In this document: positions 1 to 8,186 of the stretch, piece by piece
Layout of the letters: every line of letters starts with the position of its first letter
How positions within the stretch are numbered: position 1 is the first letter of the stretch
NCBI RefSeq assembly: GCF_002117915.1
Contig: NZ_BDJB01000016.1
Span: forward strand, 1 to 58,002
From: Sphingomonas sp. TZW2008
GTDB taxonomy: Bacteria > Pseudomonadota > Alphaproteobacteria > Sphingomonadales > Sphingomonadaceae
Reading direction: 5' to 3'
Length of the DNA stretch: 58,002 nucleotides
The notes under the pieces: generated by a model
Told to the model about the DNA's origin: nothing
Seen by the model: only the letters and a program-made list of their open reading frames with translations
The model's database searches: none
Program-made: the position numbers and the translations under genes

Positions 1-97
1 CGCGCGCGCGGCGGAACCGGCGGCGGACCTGGCCAGTAGCGGGGATGGCGAATCAGGCGGTGAATCGGCGCGCGGGGCCACGCGCGACGCGGGCTAA
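1..97 (+). CDS. repA: RepA C-terminal tail (3' part of the gene starting at 57047)
   Basis: Base 1 completes the codon begun by the last two bases of the window (GC+C, Ala). The frame then stays open for 31 codons to TAA at 95-97. The tail is rich in Ala, Gly and Glu, like the end of the 57047 frame. It has no start codon or ribosome-binding site of its own, and the stop is followed immediately by the first, degenerate iteron at 98. This is what a circular replicon cut inside repA should look like. A chance open frame of this length is possible in GC-rich DNA, but the iterons on both sides make that unlikely. Confidence 0.82.
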   Translation, partial: ARAAEPAADLASSGDGESGGESARGATRDAG

Positions 98-244
98 TTG
101 ATATCCGAAAGCACGAAGTGTTGGCGCAATTCCTACTCGAAAGCACGAATTGAAGCGCGATTTCCTACTCGAAAGCACGAAGTGGTGACGGGTTTTACTG
201 CCGATCCGGGGCAGTTTTTCGCATTTCCTACTCGAAAGCACGAA
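98..244 (+). repeat. Origin iterons (one degenerate and three exact copies)
   Basis: Three exact copies of TTCCTACTCGAAAGCACGAA lie at 130-149, 162-181 and 225-244. A degenerate copy at 98-117 keeps TCCGAAAGCACGAA. The starts are spaced 32, 32 and 63 bases, roughly three and six helical turns, so the proteins would bind on one face of the DNA. The same 20-mer also sits upstream of repA. Direct repeats next to an initiator gene are the hallmark of an iteron-controlled origin. Confidence 0.92.
197..219 (+). terminator. Likely repA terminator, between iterons 3 and 4
   Basis: ACTGCC (197-202) and GGCAGT (210-215) can pair around a 7-base loop. The right arm runs into TTTTT (215-219). It is downstream of the repA stop, in the right orientation, and sits in the gap where one iteron period appears to be skipped. 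Confidence 0.6.
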
Positions 245-522
245 CCGTAGACGCTTCCGATGTTGGAATTAACCTGCGACATTGCCGCTGAGCACGCCGG
301 CATCGGGCCGGCGACATAGCGGAGCGGCCGTGACCACATAAAGGAAAGCCCGGCACGAAGGCCGGGCATCCCAGAAGTAGATGGAGCGACGTCGCCAAAC
401 GTCGATCCGGAGCAACACCATGCTCCCTCCAGATACGCTGGAACCCCGAGCGGTTCAAGGATGCGCGTTTCGCGCCACGCCCTCTTTTTGTCTCGTGTCC
501 CGGCCCCGATGGGGGATGGAAG
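245..522. other. Gap between origin iterons and the winged-helix gene
   Basis: There is no convincing gene here; frames on both strands have an Arg-rich composition typical of shadows. It may hold the DNA-unwinding part of the origin and the promoter of the 523 gene, but I see no clear AT-rich repeat or promoter. Confidence 0.4.
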
Positions 523-1527
523 ATGACGGCGTTTACCTTGGGGGAAGCGACGGCGATCGCGCTCGGCCGCGTGCGCGCGGGGGCGGGCCAGAGTGCGGGA
601 CGCGCAACAGGCGGTACTACGGGCGCGGTGCCCGGGCTGGCAGTGCCCGGCTTGGCGGGGGTGCGCGTGCGGGCGCCCGCGCGCAGCGGCGCGCCGCACC
701 CGACCGGCGCGCCGATCCGCCGCGACAGCATCGAGGCGGGGACGTTCGAGGCGCATTTCTTCGTCGTGCCGGCGAAGGGCGAGCCCGACCGGCTGGTGCG
801 CATGGCGCGCGCCGCGCTCGACGCCGGGCGCCGGCTGAAGCGCGCGGTGCGCGCCGAGGCGCGCGTGCTGAGCCCGGCGGAAGCCGCGCTCACCGCGATG
901 ACCGCGGGAGCGGTGCGCGTGTTCGAGGCGCTGTGCACGCTCGCGCGGCTCAACCAAGGCCGCGTCTTCCCGACCTACGACTGGCTCGCCGAGGCGACCG
1001 CGCTCGGCCGCGCGACCGTCGCGCGCGGGCTTCGCGCGCTCGAGCTCGCCGGCTTCCTCGTGCGCCAGCGGCGCTTCAAGCGCGTCGGGGCGGCAGCAGG
1101 CCGGGCGATGGACAGCGCGGCGACCGGCGATCCGGGCGGCGATCCGGGCATCGGCGAGGCGCGGTCGGGCGCGCCGCGCTACGCGCAGACCTCCAACGCC
1201 TATCGCCCGCTCGCGCCCGTACGGCTGCTCCCGCACTTGCCGCGCTGGATGGCGCCCCCGCCCCTCCCCGCCGACGCGGTGCAGCGCGCCGCCGATCGCG
1301 CCGACGCGGTCGCGGCGATGCACGCCGGGCTCAGCTGCCGCGAGCTCGCCGAGACGCTGGTCGGCGGGTCGCTCGGCCGCGTCCTCGCCAAGCTCGGCGC
1401 GACGATCGACCGGGGTGCGCCGCAGCGCGCCGGCTGCGAGTCTCAAAACGATCCGCAACCGCTACTGGATTCAAAATATCCTAGGAGAAACGGCCTCGGC
1501 CTAGTCGGCCGAGATGATGATGCCTGA
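523..1527 (+). CDS. Plasmid winged-helix DNA-binding protein
   Basis: A 334-residue protein next to the origin. Residues about 152-184 (YDWLAEATALGRATVARGLR and following) form a clear helix-turn-helix of the winged type used by replication-accessory and GntR/MarR-like proteins. The N-terminal 60 residues are low-complexity Gly/Ala. A second short helical part lies near residues 265-300 (CRELAETLVGGSLGRVLAKLG). Codons are strongly G/C at the third position, as in true genes of this plasmid. The last 25 residues (SQNDPQPLLDSKYPRR...) differ in style from the rest, so the native C-terminus may have been replaced or extended. Genes of this sort often sit beside repA on sphingomonad plasmids; a role in replication control or copy number is inferred. 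It does not look like a second initiator with its own iterons. Confidence 0.75.
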   Translation: MTAFTLGEATAIALGRVRAGAGQSAGRATGGTTGAVPGLAVPGLAGVRVRAPARSGAPHPTGAPIRRDSIEAGTFEAHFFVVPAKGEPDRLVRMARAALDAGRRLKRAVRAEARVLSPAEAALTAMTAGAVRVFEALCTLARLNQGRVFPTYDWLAEATALGRATVARGLRALELAGFLVRQRRFKRVGAAAGRAMDSAATGDPGGDPGIGEARSGAPRYAQTSNAYRPLAPVRLLPHLPRWMAPPPLPADAVQRAADRADAVAAMHAGLSCRELAETLVGGSLGRVLAKLGATIDRGAPQRAGCESQNDPQPLLDSKYPRRNGLGLVGRDDDA

Positions 1528-1757
1528 CGGCACTCCCGCCGACCCGCCCTGCCCCACCCCAACCAAACGCTAGCGGCAACGTCAGACGCGCCGGCTTACG
1601 CCGTCGCGATGCTCCCTAATGGGATCAGGCGGTTGCTGTCGGTTCGCCGTCATGAGCCGGCATGCCTGCGGCAGACGATCAGGTTGAGTCGGCGTGTCAA
1701 TGTGTCGGTTTGTATGCTTATCGACATGCCGACAGACGGTTGGTCAGGCGTATGCGG
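1528..1757. repeat. Intergenic region with TGTCGACA-like words
   Basis: No gene seen. Bases 1695-1734 carry several relatives of the TGTCGACA motif (TGTCAATGTGTCGG and ATCGACATGCCGACA), in the style found in other gaps of the backbone. Confidence 0.5.
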
Positions 1758-1988
1758 TCAGCGCGGGCGCCGGATGCTGCTGCGCGTGATCCACAGGAAG
1801 CCGGGATAGAGCAGCGCGGCCCCTCCCCAGCCCCAGCGCCACAGCGTGTCGGACCGCGCGGTACAGCGCGGCTCGGGGCAATGCGCCGTCACCAGTGCGA
1901 CGAGCCAGATCGCGAGCAGCGCGACCACCAGATAGCAGATCGTCGCCGCGACGAGGTTGCGCTTGCTGATCCGCATCGTGGTCATCAC
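1758..1988 (-). CDS. Small two-helix membrane protein, unknown
   Basis: A 76-residue frame starting at ATG 1988. It has a basic N-terminus (MRISKRNLVAA), a long hydrophobic segment at about 13-34 (ICYLVVALLAIWLVALVTA), a short loop with two Cys residues (CPEPRC) and a second hydrophobic segment at about 52-66. The end is basic (SSIRRPR), so both termini are probably cytoplasmic. I do not recognise a family. Motif-rich non-coding DNA lies on both sides, so the gene stands alone. The start could also be the second or fifth codon, both of which are Met. It is supported only by composition and topology. Confidence 0.5.
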   Translation of the reverse strand: MMTTMRISKRNLVAATICYLVVALLAIWLVALVTAHCPEPRCTARSDTLWRWGWGGAALLYPGFLWITRSSIRRPR

Positions 1989-2484
1989 GCACGGCTATCA
2001 CCGCGCACGGGCGCCGCAACCCTCGCGCCGGCGTGCAGGTGGGACGCGATATCCTTGGCATGACGACCGAGCCGCTGGTCGCAGGCGGTGAGGCACGCCA
2101 CAGCGCAGAACGGCTTGGCGTGGCGACTACCCGACATGCCGACAAGACGACATGTCGGCAGGAGCGGTTATGGGTATCCAGCCGTTGTACTCGACGATCG
2201 CTGATCGATGCATCGACGACATTCCGACTGTCGTCGTGATGGCGCTTCGTTCGGCACGACGGATGGCCGCACCCGGCGTGTCGCGGTGTCGACAAATTGC
2301 CGTGTCGATCTGGTGGCGCGCAACCGCTGCGTGCCATGGCGGCGATCGCCTTCGTCGCGACGAGTGATCGCGCGCACCGGTATCGACCGGATTGCGACCG
2401 ATCGCCGATGTCGTGGCGACGGTGGCGCTTCGCCCGGCGCATGGTGCTCGGGTCCACGTGTCGCGATGTCGACACGTCGGCGTG
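1989..2484. repeat. Motif-dense intergenic region (TGTCGACA family)
   Basis: About 500 bases with no credible gene. TGCCGACA (2137-2144) and TGTCGGCA (2153-2160) form a perfect inverted repeat with an 8-base spacer. Exact TGTCGACA palindromes are at 2287-2294 and 2467-2474, each surrounded by further GTGTCG/CGTGTCG words. Together with 1695-1734 this is the densest cluster in the window. Confidence 0.65.
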
Positions 2485-4191
2485 TCAATCCAGTGATGCG
2501 GCGGGCTTCAGCAAATAGACGTCGTAGCTCTCGTCGGTCGCGGCGGGGGCGAAGCGGGCGAGGCGGCGGGTAGCGGCAAGGAAGCGGCGCGCCTCTGCGA
2601 GGTCGACGCGCAAGGCGCCGTAATAGCCGCGGTCGCGCAGACCCGCGGTCGTTCCGGGTCCGAGCCGCTCGCCCAGCACGACGACGATCGGGCGGCGATG
2701 GCGCGCCTGCAGCCGGCGCGCGGTATCGAGCAGCCGGCCGATCGTCATCGTCTCCTGCGCCGCCTTGGAGAAGGCGAGCGTGGTGCCGAAGCGCCGCTCG
2801 CGCGCAAGATAGATCGGATGGCGCGAATAATAGGGCAGCGCCTCGAGCGCGGTGTCGGGATCACCCACCACGATCGCGTCGGCGAGCGCCGGCCGGGCGA
2901 GCAGCGCGGCGAGATCGCGGCTGCGGCTCTCGGGCACGCCGTCCGCGATGCGCGCGAGGACGAGCGCGCTGGTGACGAGCTGAAGCGCGAGCAGCGTGAT
3001 GAGCGCGAGATTGTCGGGCGCGCGTCGATGCGGCGCGCGCGCGGCGACGATCCAGGCGAGCGTGACGAGGAACGCGAGCAGCAGCGCCTGGTGGCGATAC
3101 CCGCCGGGATAGACCAGCACGAAGACGAGCGTCATGCCAAACAGCGCGGCGATCGCGGCGAGGATCGCGCCGAGCGCCGGGTCGCGCGACCAGCGGTGCG
3201 GCGGGTCGCCGGGGGCAGGGGGCGTGCGCAGCCCGGCGATCGCGAGGCCGATCAGCGCGGGGAGGAGGACGAGCACCGGGATCGTGGACTGCAGCGGCGC
3301 GGGCATCAGCTCGGCGAAGGCGGGGCCGAGGCCGAGCACGAGCGTTGCGAGGAGCGCGAGCGGGCCGGGGCGTTCCGTCGGCAGCATCGCGGCGGACTGC
3401 GCGGAAGGGTAGGCCTGCCATAGGCACAGCGCGGCGCCGAGCGTGGTGGCGGCGACCGCGAGTGCAAAGCTGCGCCAGGCGCGGCGATCGGGGGCGGGGC
3501 GGTTAGGGGGGCAACTGCCGGGGAGGGCGTGCGCGCGCTGCTGGAGCAGTTCGACCGCCCAGAGGAGCAGCAGCGCGCCGGCGAAGACGAGCGAGTGGAT
3601 GTTGGCGTTGGCGAGGAGAAACAGCAGCGCGGCGAGCACGCCGGGCGTGTCGCGATGGCGCGTCCAGGCCGCGGCGATCGCGTAGAGCAGCAGCACGCCG
3701 AGCCCGTAATTGCGCGCGACCGCGACATATTCGTAGAGCGTGAACGCGCCGAGCAGCGCCAGCGCGAGCAGCAGCGGGCGGAATGGCGCGCGCAGTGCGA
3801 GCAGCGTCGCCCCCGCCGCGCCGATCGCGAAGGCGGCGAGCGGCAGGACGACCGGATCGCGGTATGCCGTCCACGCGAGCCGCAGGATGACGTGCCACAG
3901 CGCGGGATGCCCGTCGCCGCGGATCGCGACAACCATGTCGAGCAGCCCGCTGCCGCGCTGCGCGAAGCTGAATGCGCGGATCTCGTCGCGCCACATCGTG
4001 TGATGCGTCGCGGCGTAGAGCGCGCCCGCGAGCCACAGCGCGAGGAGCAGCAGGCGGACAGGCAGCGCGGTGTCGCGGGGGGCTGCCCGGTCGTTTGCCG
4101 TGTCCTTGCCTGGGGAAGACGGGGGCTGCGGCGTCCCGGCCGACACGGCGCGTGCGAGGGGGTGACGGAAGGGGAGGGCAAGGAACGTCAC
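2485..4191 (-). CDS. GT39-like integral membrane glycosyltransferase
   Basis: A 568-residue multi-pass membrane protein of the GT-C fold, similar in layout to family 39 (ArnT/PMT-like) enzymes that move a sugar from a polyprenyl-phosphate donor on the periplasmic side. After a first hydrophobic helix (about residues 45-62), the short loop MWRDEIRAF holds the acidic Asp-Glu pair expected in the first external loop. About ten more hydrophobic segments follow, to about residue 420. The C-terminal 150 residues are soluble (VVGDPDTALEALPYYSRHPI...). The first 40 residues are Pro/Ser-rich, so translation may begin further in. The gene lies alone between motif-rich gaps. Its acceptor cannot be told from sequence; modification of a cell-surface glycan is an inference. 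Confidence 0.75.
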   Translation of the reverse strand: MTFLALPFRHPLARAVSAGTPQPPSSPGKDTANDRAAPRDTALPVRLLLLALWLAGALYAATHHTMWRDEIRAFSFAQRGSGLLDMVVAIRGDGHPALWHVILRLAWTAYRDPVVLPLAAFAIGAAGATLLALRAPFRPLLLALALLGAFTLYEYVAVARNYGLGVLLLYAIAAAWTRHRDTPGVLAALLFLLANANIHSLVFAGALLLLWAVELLQQRAHALPGSCPPNRPAPDRRAWRSFALAVAATTLGAALCLWQAYPSAQSAAMLPTERPGPLALLATLVLGLGPAFAELMPAPLQSTIPVLVLLPALIGLAIAGLRTPPAPGDPPHRWSRDPALGAILAAIAALFGMTLVFVLVYPGGYRHQALLLAFLVTLAWIVAARAPHRRAPDNLALITLLALQLVTSALVLARIADGVPESRSRDLAALLARPALADAIVVGDPDTALEALPYYSRHPIYLARERRFGTTLAFSKAAQETMTIGRLLDTARRLQARHRRPIVVVLGERLGPGTTAGLRDRGYYGALRVDLAEARRFLAATRRLARFAPAATDESYDVYLLKPAASLD

Positions 4192-4487
4192 GCGAAGCGG
4201 AGTAGCCCGGCACCGGATACCAAGCAGTTAACCACGATCGGGCGCATTGGTCGCATCAAATTGTCGGCGTGTAGTAGTGTCGGAGTGTCGACACAAATAT
4301 GTAGACACGATTACCGTCGAAGGGGGAACTCACGGCCAGCTCGGAAGGCGCGTCCCGGAACGGTGAAGTTTTCGGCCGGTCCGCCTTGGAGAGACGATGC
4401 TGGCGATCGGCCGAAGTCAGCGTACAAGCACGGTTGACGCGGTGCCAGACCAGCATCCAGTCGTTCGGCCAGGCAAACGGGGCTTTC
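4192..4487. repeat. Intergenic region with TGTCGACA motif
   Basis: Divergent promoter region between 4191 (leftward gene) and 4488 (rightward gene). An exact TGTCGACA is at 4286-4293, preceded by GTCGGCGTGTAGTAGTGTCG and followed by GTAGACACG. No gene seen. Confidence 0.5.
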
Positions 4488-5504
4488 ATGGCAACCCAGA
4501 CCAGCGATAGCGTTGATCGAAGGCACGTCGCCGCCAGCATCGCGCCCGTCATCATCGTCGCGTTGGCTGGGGTGGCGGTACGGACGCCATTGGCGACCAC
4601 CTATCCGTTCGCCGCGCTATTGCTGTTCCTTTGGATCGTCGCAGACACGCTGATGCTGTCACTGATCGTCCGATCGGCCGGAAAGCCGGCCTGGCGCGCC
4701 GTCCTGGGCGTGCTGGCGGGCGCCAGCCTTACCGTCTGGCTGGGATCGCCATCAACGATGCGGGACGTGCTGATCGCAACGCCGATCCTTGCACCGGCGA
4801 TGATGGCCGTCGTCTTGGGCCATGTCGCCTGGGCCGCGGCCCGCGCGCGCCGGGCGGCAAGCCGGGACGGCATCGGCCGCAAGGAGCGGTGGGTGGCGGC
4901 CGCGTCGGAGATTCTTCCGCCGGCGCTGGTGCGGTTTGCCGTGCTGGAGATGACGGTGATCCACATGGCGCTGTTCCGGTGGGGCGGACCGGCGGACGTG
5001 CCGGCCAACGCCCGCGCTTTCGCCTATCACAAGCATTTGGCGCCGATGTGTACGGCGCTGCTGATCCTCTCGGCAATCGAGATTGCGGTGTACCATCTGC
5101 TCGTCGGCCATTGGAGCCGCACCGCCACGCTGGTTATGTTCGTCCTGAGTGACGTGGGGTTCGTGTACCTCGTGGGCCTGATCAAGTCGTTCCGGTTCAG
5201 GCCCGTGCTGCTGACGCCGGAGGGCGTCCGCGTGCGGGCTGGCTTTCTGATCGACCAACTCGTTCCATTCGACGCGATCGTTGCCGTCGACGGCGGTTTC
5301 ACCGGGAACGAGGTACGCGACGCAGCGACCTTGAACGCCGCGCTGCTTGCCTGGCCCAACATCATGCTGCGATTGGATCGCCCCCTGCATCGTCGTTCGC
5401 TCCTGAAAGAAAAGCGTCCGTTCGCTCGTGTCGCGTTCCGCCTGGATGATCCGGAGTCGTTCATCCGCCTCCTCACCTGGCGGCTAGGTCAGCGCACAGG
5501 CTAA
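4488..5504 (+). CDS. Polytopic membrane protein, unknown
   Basis: A 338-residue protein. The frame is open from further upstream, but I chose ATG 4488 because it follows a GGGG stretch and gives a normal membrane-protein N-terminus (MATQTSDSVDRRHVAA). Hydrophobic helices lie at about residues 15-33, 38-60, 68-85, 93-115, then about 205-225 and 235-255. The last 80 residues are soluble and look like a small PH-like or beta-rich domain (LLTPEGVRVRAGFLIDQLVP, then FDAIVAVDGGFTG). No catalytic motif is visible and I do not recognise the family. The clear alternation of hydrophobic helices supports this strand over the overlapping frames on the other strand. Confidence 0.65.
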   Translation: MATQTSDSVDRRHVAASIAPVIIVALAGVAVRTPLATTYPFAALLLFLWIVADTLMLSLIVRSAGKPAWRAVLGVLAGASLTVWLGSPSTMRDVLIATPILAPAMMAVVLGHVAWAAARARRAASRDGIGRKERWVAAASEILPPALVRFAVLEMTVIHMALFRWGGPADVPANARAFAYHKHLAPMCTALLILSAIEIAVYHLLVGHWSRTATLVMFVLSDVGFVYLVGLIKSFRFRPVLLTPEGVRVRAGFLIDQLVPFDAIVAVDGGFTGNEVRDAATLNAALLAWPNIMLRLDRPLHRRSLLKEKRPFARVAFRLDDPESFIRLLTWRLGQRTG

Positions 5505-5672
5505 ACAGCCCTCCCGATCCGGATCGTACCGACCGAACGGCCACATGGCGGCACACCGTTCGCGCGTGATCGAGCGTGCGGGGGAGGCGGTTGCGCCGAT
5601 CTGACCCTGCTGGGGGTTGGAGGATGGCCGGAAAATTGGCATCGTGCCCCGGCCAACAACGGAGTAACCACC

Positions 5673-5924
5673 ATGCTTTCCAAGTTCACTGCCGTCGCCG
5701 CTGCGGCTGCGATGCTCGTCGCGCCGGTCGCCGCATCGGCTGCCGCCAACCCCGCCGCCAGCCTGTCGGTGGCGAAGAGCGCCCGCGCCGGATCGTCGGT
5801 CGCGCGTGCCGATCAGGCCGCGGGCGGCAACGCGCTCGTCTACGTCCTCGGCGCGCTGCTGGCGGGTGCGTTCATCTACGCGATCGTCGACGGCGTCGAC
5901 GACAACGATTCCGACAGCAACTGA
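5673..5924 (+). CDS. Small exported or membrane-anchored protein
   Basis: An 83-residue protein with a good ribosome-binding site (CGGAG, 8 bases before ATG). Residues 1-24 are an Ala-rich signal peptide (MLSKFTAVAAAAAMLVAPVA, cleavage likely after ASA). A second hydrophobic segment at about 55-72 (ALVYVLGALLAGAFIYAIVD) is followed by a very acidic tail (DGVDDNDSDSN). After processing it would be a tiny single-pass protein anchored in the inner membrane. Proteins with this plan are common in sphingomonads and are annotated only as hypothetical. A strong hairpin follows the stop, so it is probably transcribed alone. Confidence 0.75.
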   Translation: MLSKFTAVAAAAAMLVAPVAASAAANPAASLSVAKSARAGSSVARADQAAGGNALVYVLGALLAGAFIYAIVDGVDDNDSDSN

Positions 5925-5930
5925 TCGCGC

Positions 5931-5961
5931 GACGGGGGTGGCACGCGCCGCCCCCGTCCCG
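5931..5961 (+). terminator. Hairpin after the 83-residue protein gene
   Basis: GACGGGGGTGGC (5931-5942) pairs along its length, with one G-T pair, with GCCGCCCCCGTC (5947-5958) across a 4-base loop. It starts 6 bases after the stop. Only a weak T run follows (ATTT at 5962-5965), so it may be a moderate terminator. Confidence 0.6.
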
Positions 5962-6476
5962 ATTTGGCGGCGTCCGCGCCGCGTGACGGCATGTGCGGGC
6001 GCGTGACCCTTGGTCCTCCCGTCATCGGGGAACCGGCGTGGGTGCGGGCCGCACCGGCCGGTCCGGTGCTCACGATCCCGATCCGACGCGGCCCACCCGC
6101 GCGACACAGGCGGCCTCGCTTTTCCGACGTCGAAGCCCACGATCGCGTGCCGGCGGTCTCCTGACGGGACGTGCACTATTGCATTCATTACAGCGCGCCG
6201 GGCCTAGCCAACACGCCCAGGCGCGAGCGGGCGAGCGAGGCGATCAGGCTGCACCGCCAAAGCGAGGGAATAGAAATCCCGGTAAGTGGCGGGGCGATCA
6301 GCCAACGGCATTCCCACGAGCCAACCCATCACGGCTTCCACGCGGGTGATCGAACGGCTGCTATCGGGAGCCGCTGGCACGATTGCGAATGTTTGCGGTC
6401 GGGAGGATTGCCGACTTACGGGTTTCAAGTGATGATTGGAAAATGTGGGCCATAGCGCACGTCCCGCGGAGGTAAG
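5962..6476. other. Non-coding stretch, nothing recognised
   Basis: About 500 bases without a credible gene on either strand. No TGTCGACA motif, repeat or clear promoter was seen. The last 20 bases carry the ribosome-binding site of the next gene. Confidence 0.4.
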
Positions 6477-7079
6477 ATGGCGGCGAGGCAAAGTGTCACC
6501 CGGGCGTTCCTGTGGATCGCAGTTCTAGTCGGCGGGCCTCTCCTCGGCGCAAAGCTGTTCGATCTTCTGGTTCTTGCCGGCGCCTGGAGCGCCCGTCCGC
6601 CTGCGTCGCTCACCATGATGCCCTACGGCAAGGCCTGGCCCGTCGATACGGGCGTGTTTTTCATTCCATTTTCCGCAGCGATGCTGATCGCCGGCTTCGG
6701 CGCGTTTATCGCCGGTTGGCGCACGCCATGGCACTACCGGTGGCTTCTCTGCCTTCCATCGCTCGGCATTCTGCTGCTCCTGATCCTCACGGTCGTTGCC
6801 TTTTGGCCGATGAACGCCGCGCTCTATTATCATGGGATCGGCTCGCCCAAGGATACGATTACCGACGCGCAGTCGATCGTGATGACCCATCGCTGGATCG
6901 CACTGGATTGGGTTCGCGTGGGTGGTGCAGCGGCAGCCTTTGTCGCGCCGCTCAGGGCCCTCACCCTGCCATGGCCCGAAACGATCGCTCCTGCCGATCC
7001 GCCGATCGTTCGTGCCCTTCTCGCGCTTACGCTCGCCGGCGTGGCCGCTTTCGTCATCTGGTTTGTCGCCAGCCTCTGA
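6477..7079 (+). CDS. DUF1772-like membrane protein
   Basis: A 200-residue protein preceded by a strong ribosome-binding site (GGAGG, 5 bases before the ATG). Four hydrophobic helices lie at about residues 9-30, 58-78, 86-108 and 175-198. The stretch FWPMNAALYYHG followed by THRWIALDWVRVG resembles the conserved Asn and Trp positions of the DUF1772 / anthrone-oxygenase-like membrane family, whose bacterial members are mostly uncharacterised. It converges on the Crp-type gene at 7173. The family assignment is tentative; the protein's reality is well supported by the start signal and topology. Confidence 0.7.
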   Translation: MAARQSVTRAFLWIAVLVGGPLLGAKLFDLLVLAGAWSARPPASLTMMPYGKAWPVDTGVFFIPFSAAMLIAGFGAFIAGWRTPWHYRWLLCLPSLGILLLLILTVVAFWPMNAALYYHGIGSPKDTITDAQSIVMTHRWIALDWVRVGGAAAAFVAPLRALTLPWPETIAPADPPIVRALLALTLAGVAAFVIWFVASL

Positions 7080-7172
7080 CCGCAGATGGGCGTGAGCGGA
7101 CCATCCGTTTTCACGAGCAACGCGATTATTCTGTCTGCGCCACCTCGCTCACCCCATGCCCGCCCGCTCGCG

Positions 7173-7931
7173 TTACTCCGCGCGGGGGAGCCAGGCGGGG
7201 TCGGGGCGCAGGCGGCGTTCGGGGAGGGGGGCGAGGCGGCGCAGCGCGGCGGGATCGAGAAGGCGCACGGCGTGGCCGCGGCGCTCGATCAGCCGCTGCG
7301 TCTCGAGATCGCGGATCGTGCGGTTGGTGTGCACGCTGGTGATGCCGAGCACGTCGCCGATCGCCTCCTGCGTCAGCGGCAGATCGAACGTGTCGTCGTG
7401 CACCAGCCCGAGTGGGGTGAGCCGGGCGTGAAGATCGAGCAGGAACATCGCGAACTGCTCGACCGCGCTCGAGTGGCCCTTGGTCGCCAGCATGTCCATC
7501 AGCACCAGCCGCTCGACCTGCACCGCCATCAGGAACACCGCGGCGAGCCGCGGCTCGCTTGTCAGCAGCGCGCCCATCCGGTCTTCGGGAACATAAGCGG
7601 TGACCGCGTCGGTCAGCGCGGTGAGCGTGTCGGCCGAGCGATCGAGCACCATGCTCGGCGTGCCAAGGATATCACCCGCGAGATGGATCTTCTGGATCAG
7701 CCGCGCGCCGTTGGCGAGGATCAGCGAGGAGGCGACCCAGCCGTCGATCATCAGGTAGATGCCGCGCACGGGATCGCCCTGGCCGCGGATCCGCGCGCCC
7801 TTGCGATGCGACACCGGCGCCTCGCCGAGCGCCTGGAAGCGCGCGATCTCGCGCGGTGACAGCGTGGCGAGCGCGTTGAAGCGGTGGGCCGACCAAAGCA
7901 ATCCTGTTTCCTCACGATGAAGGACGAACAA
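7173..7931 (-). CDS. Crp/Fnr-family transcriptional regulator
   Basis: A 252-residue regulator. Residues about 20-140 form the cyclic-nucleotide-binding-like beta-roll (QGDPVRGIYLMIDGWVASSL, then HLAGDILG). A dimer helix follows at about 135-170, and a winged helix-turn-helix at 186-215 (LTQEAIGDVLGITSVHTNRT). There is no Cys cluster near the N-terminus, so it is not an oxygen-sensing Fnr with an iron-sulfur cluster. The residues that normally bind the cAMP phosphate are not clearly kept, so its signal is unknown. It is divergent from the SDR gene at 8187 across a 255-base region holding palindromes. Such regulators are numerous in sphingomonads, where many act in stress or redox responses. 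Confidence 0.88.
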   Translation of the reverse strand: MFVLHREETGLLWSAHRFNALATLSPREIARFQALGEAPVSHRKGARIRGQGDPVRGIYLMIDGWVASSLILANGARLIQKIHLAGDILGTPSMVLDRSADTLTALTDAVTAYVPEDRMGALLTSEPRLAAVFLMAVQVERLVLMDMLATKGHSSAVEQFAMFLLDLHARLTPLGLVHDDTFDLPLTQEAIGDVLGITSVHTNRTIRDLETQRLIERRGHAVRLLDPAALRRLAPLPERRLRPDPAWLPRAE

Positions 7932-8186
7932 GCCGCCGCTCTCGCGCGTGGTCTGACCGTCCGACGCGCGCGATAGGCGGGATCGTCGCTGGCGCGACTA
8001 AACTGCATTAGCACGAACGTACGTTATCGTACCATGACGACGGATCGACGGTTCGACGTGTCGACACCGCAACAAGGTGAGACGAGGTGCGGCGAGGTAA
8101 TGCGCAGGCCGTCGCGCGGAACGTTGCCTGCCCCCGCGAATTCCCCCTTCGCACCCAACGCCTTGCTTTCCTGAAGGAATCCCCAC
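7932..8186. promoter_or_regulatory. Divergent control region between Crp-type regulator and SDR
   Basis: Contains an inverted repeat GTACG-TTAT-CGTAC (8019-8032) and an exact TGTCGACA (8059-8066). GGAAC at 8119 resembles the -35 of alphaproteobacterial EcfG promoters, but no matching -10 (CGTT) lies 16-17 bases on. The inverted repeat is a candidate operator for the regulator at 7173. Confidence 0.4.

Noticed and set aside
98..244. CRISPR array made of the 20-base repeats
   Set aside because: Only three exact copies with 12- and 43-base gaps, no cas genes, and the same repeat is found inverted at the repA promoter. This is an iteron set.
133..1458. Long minus-strand frame opposite the winged-helix gene
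   Set aside because: Its protein is Arg/Ala/His-rich without a domain, it runs across the iterons, and the opposite strand has a clear helix-turn-helix protein with normal codon use.
8119..8150. EcfG-type general stress promoter before the SDR gene
   Set aside because: A GGAAC box exists, but no CGTT-like -10 element follows at 16-17 bases.
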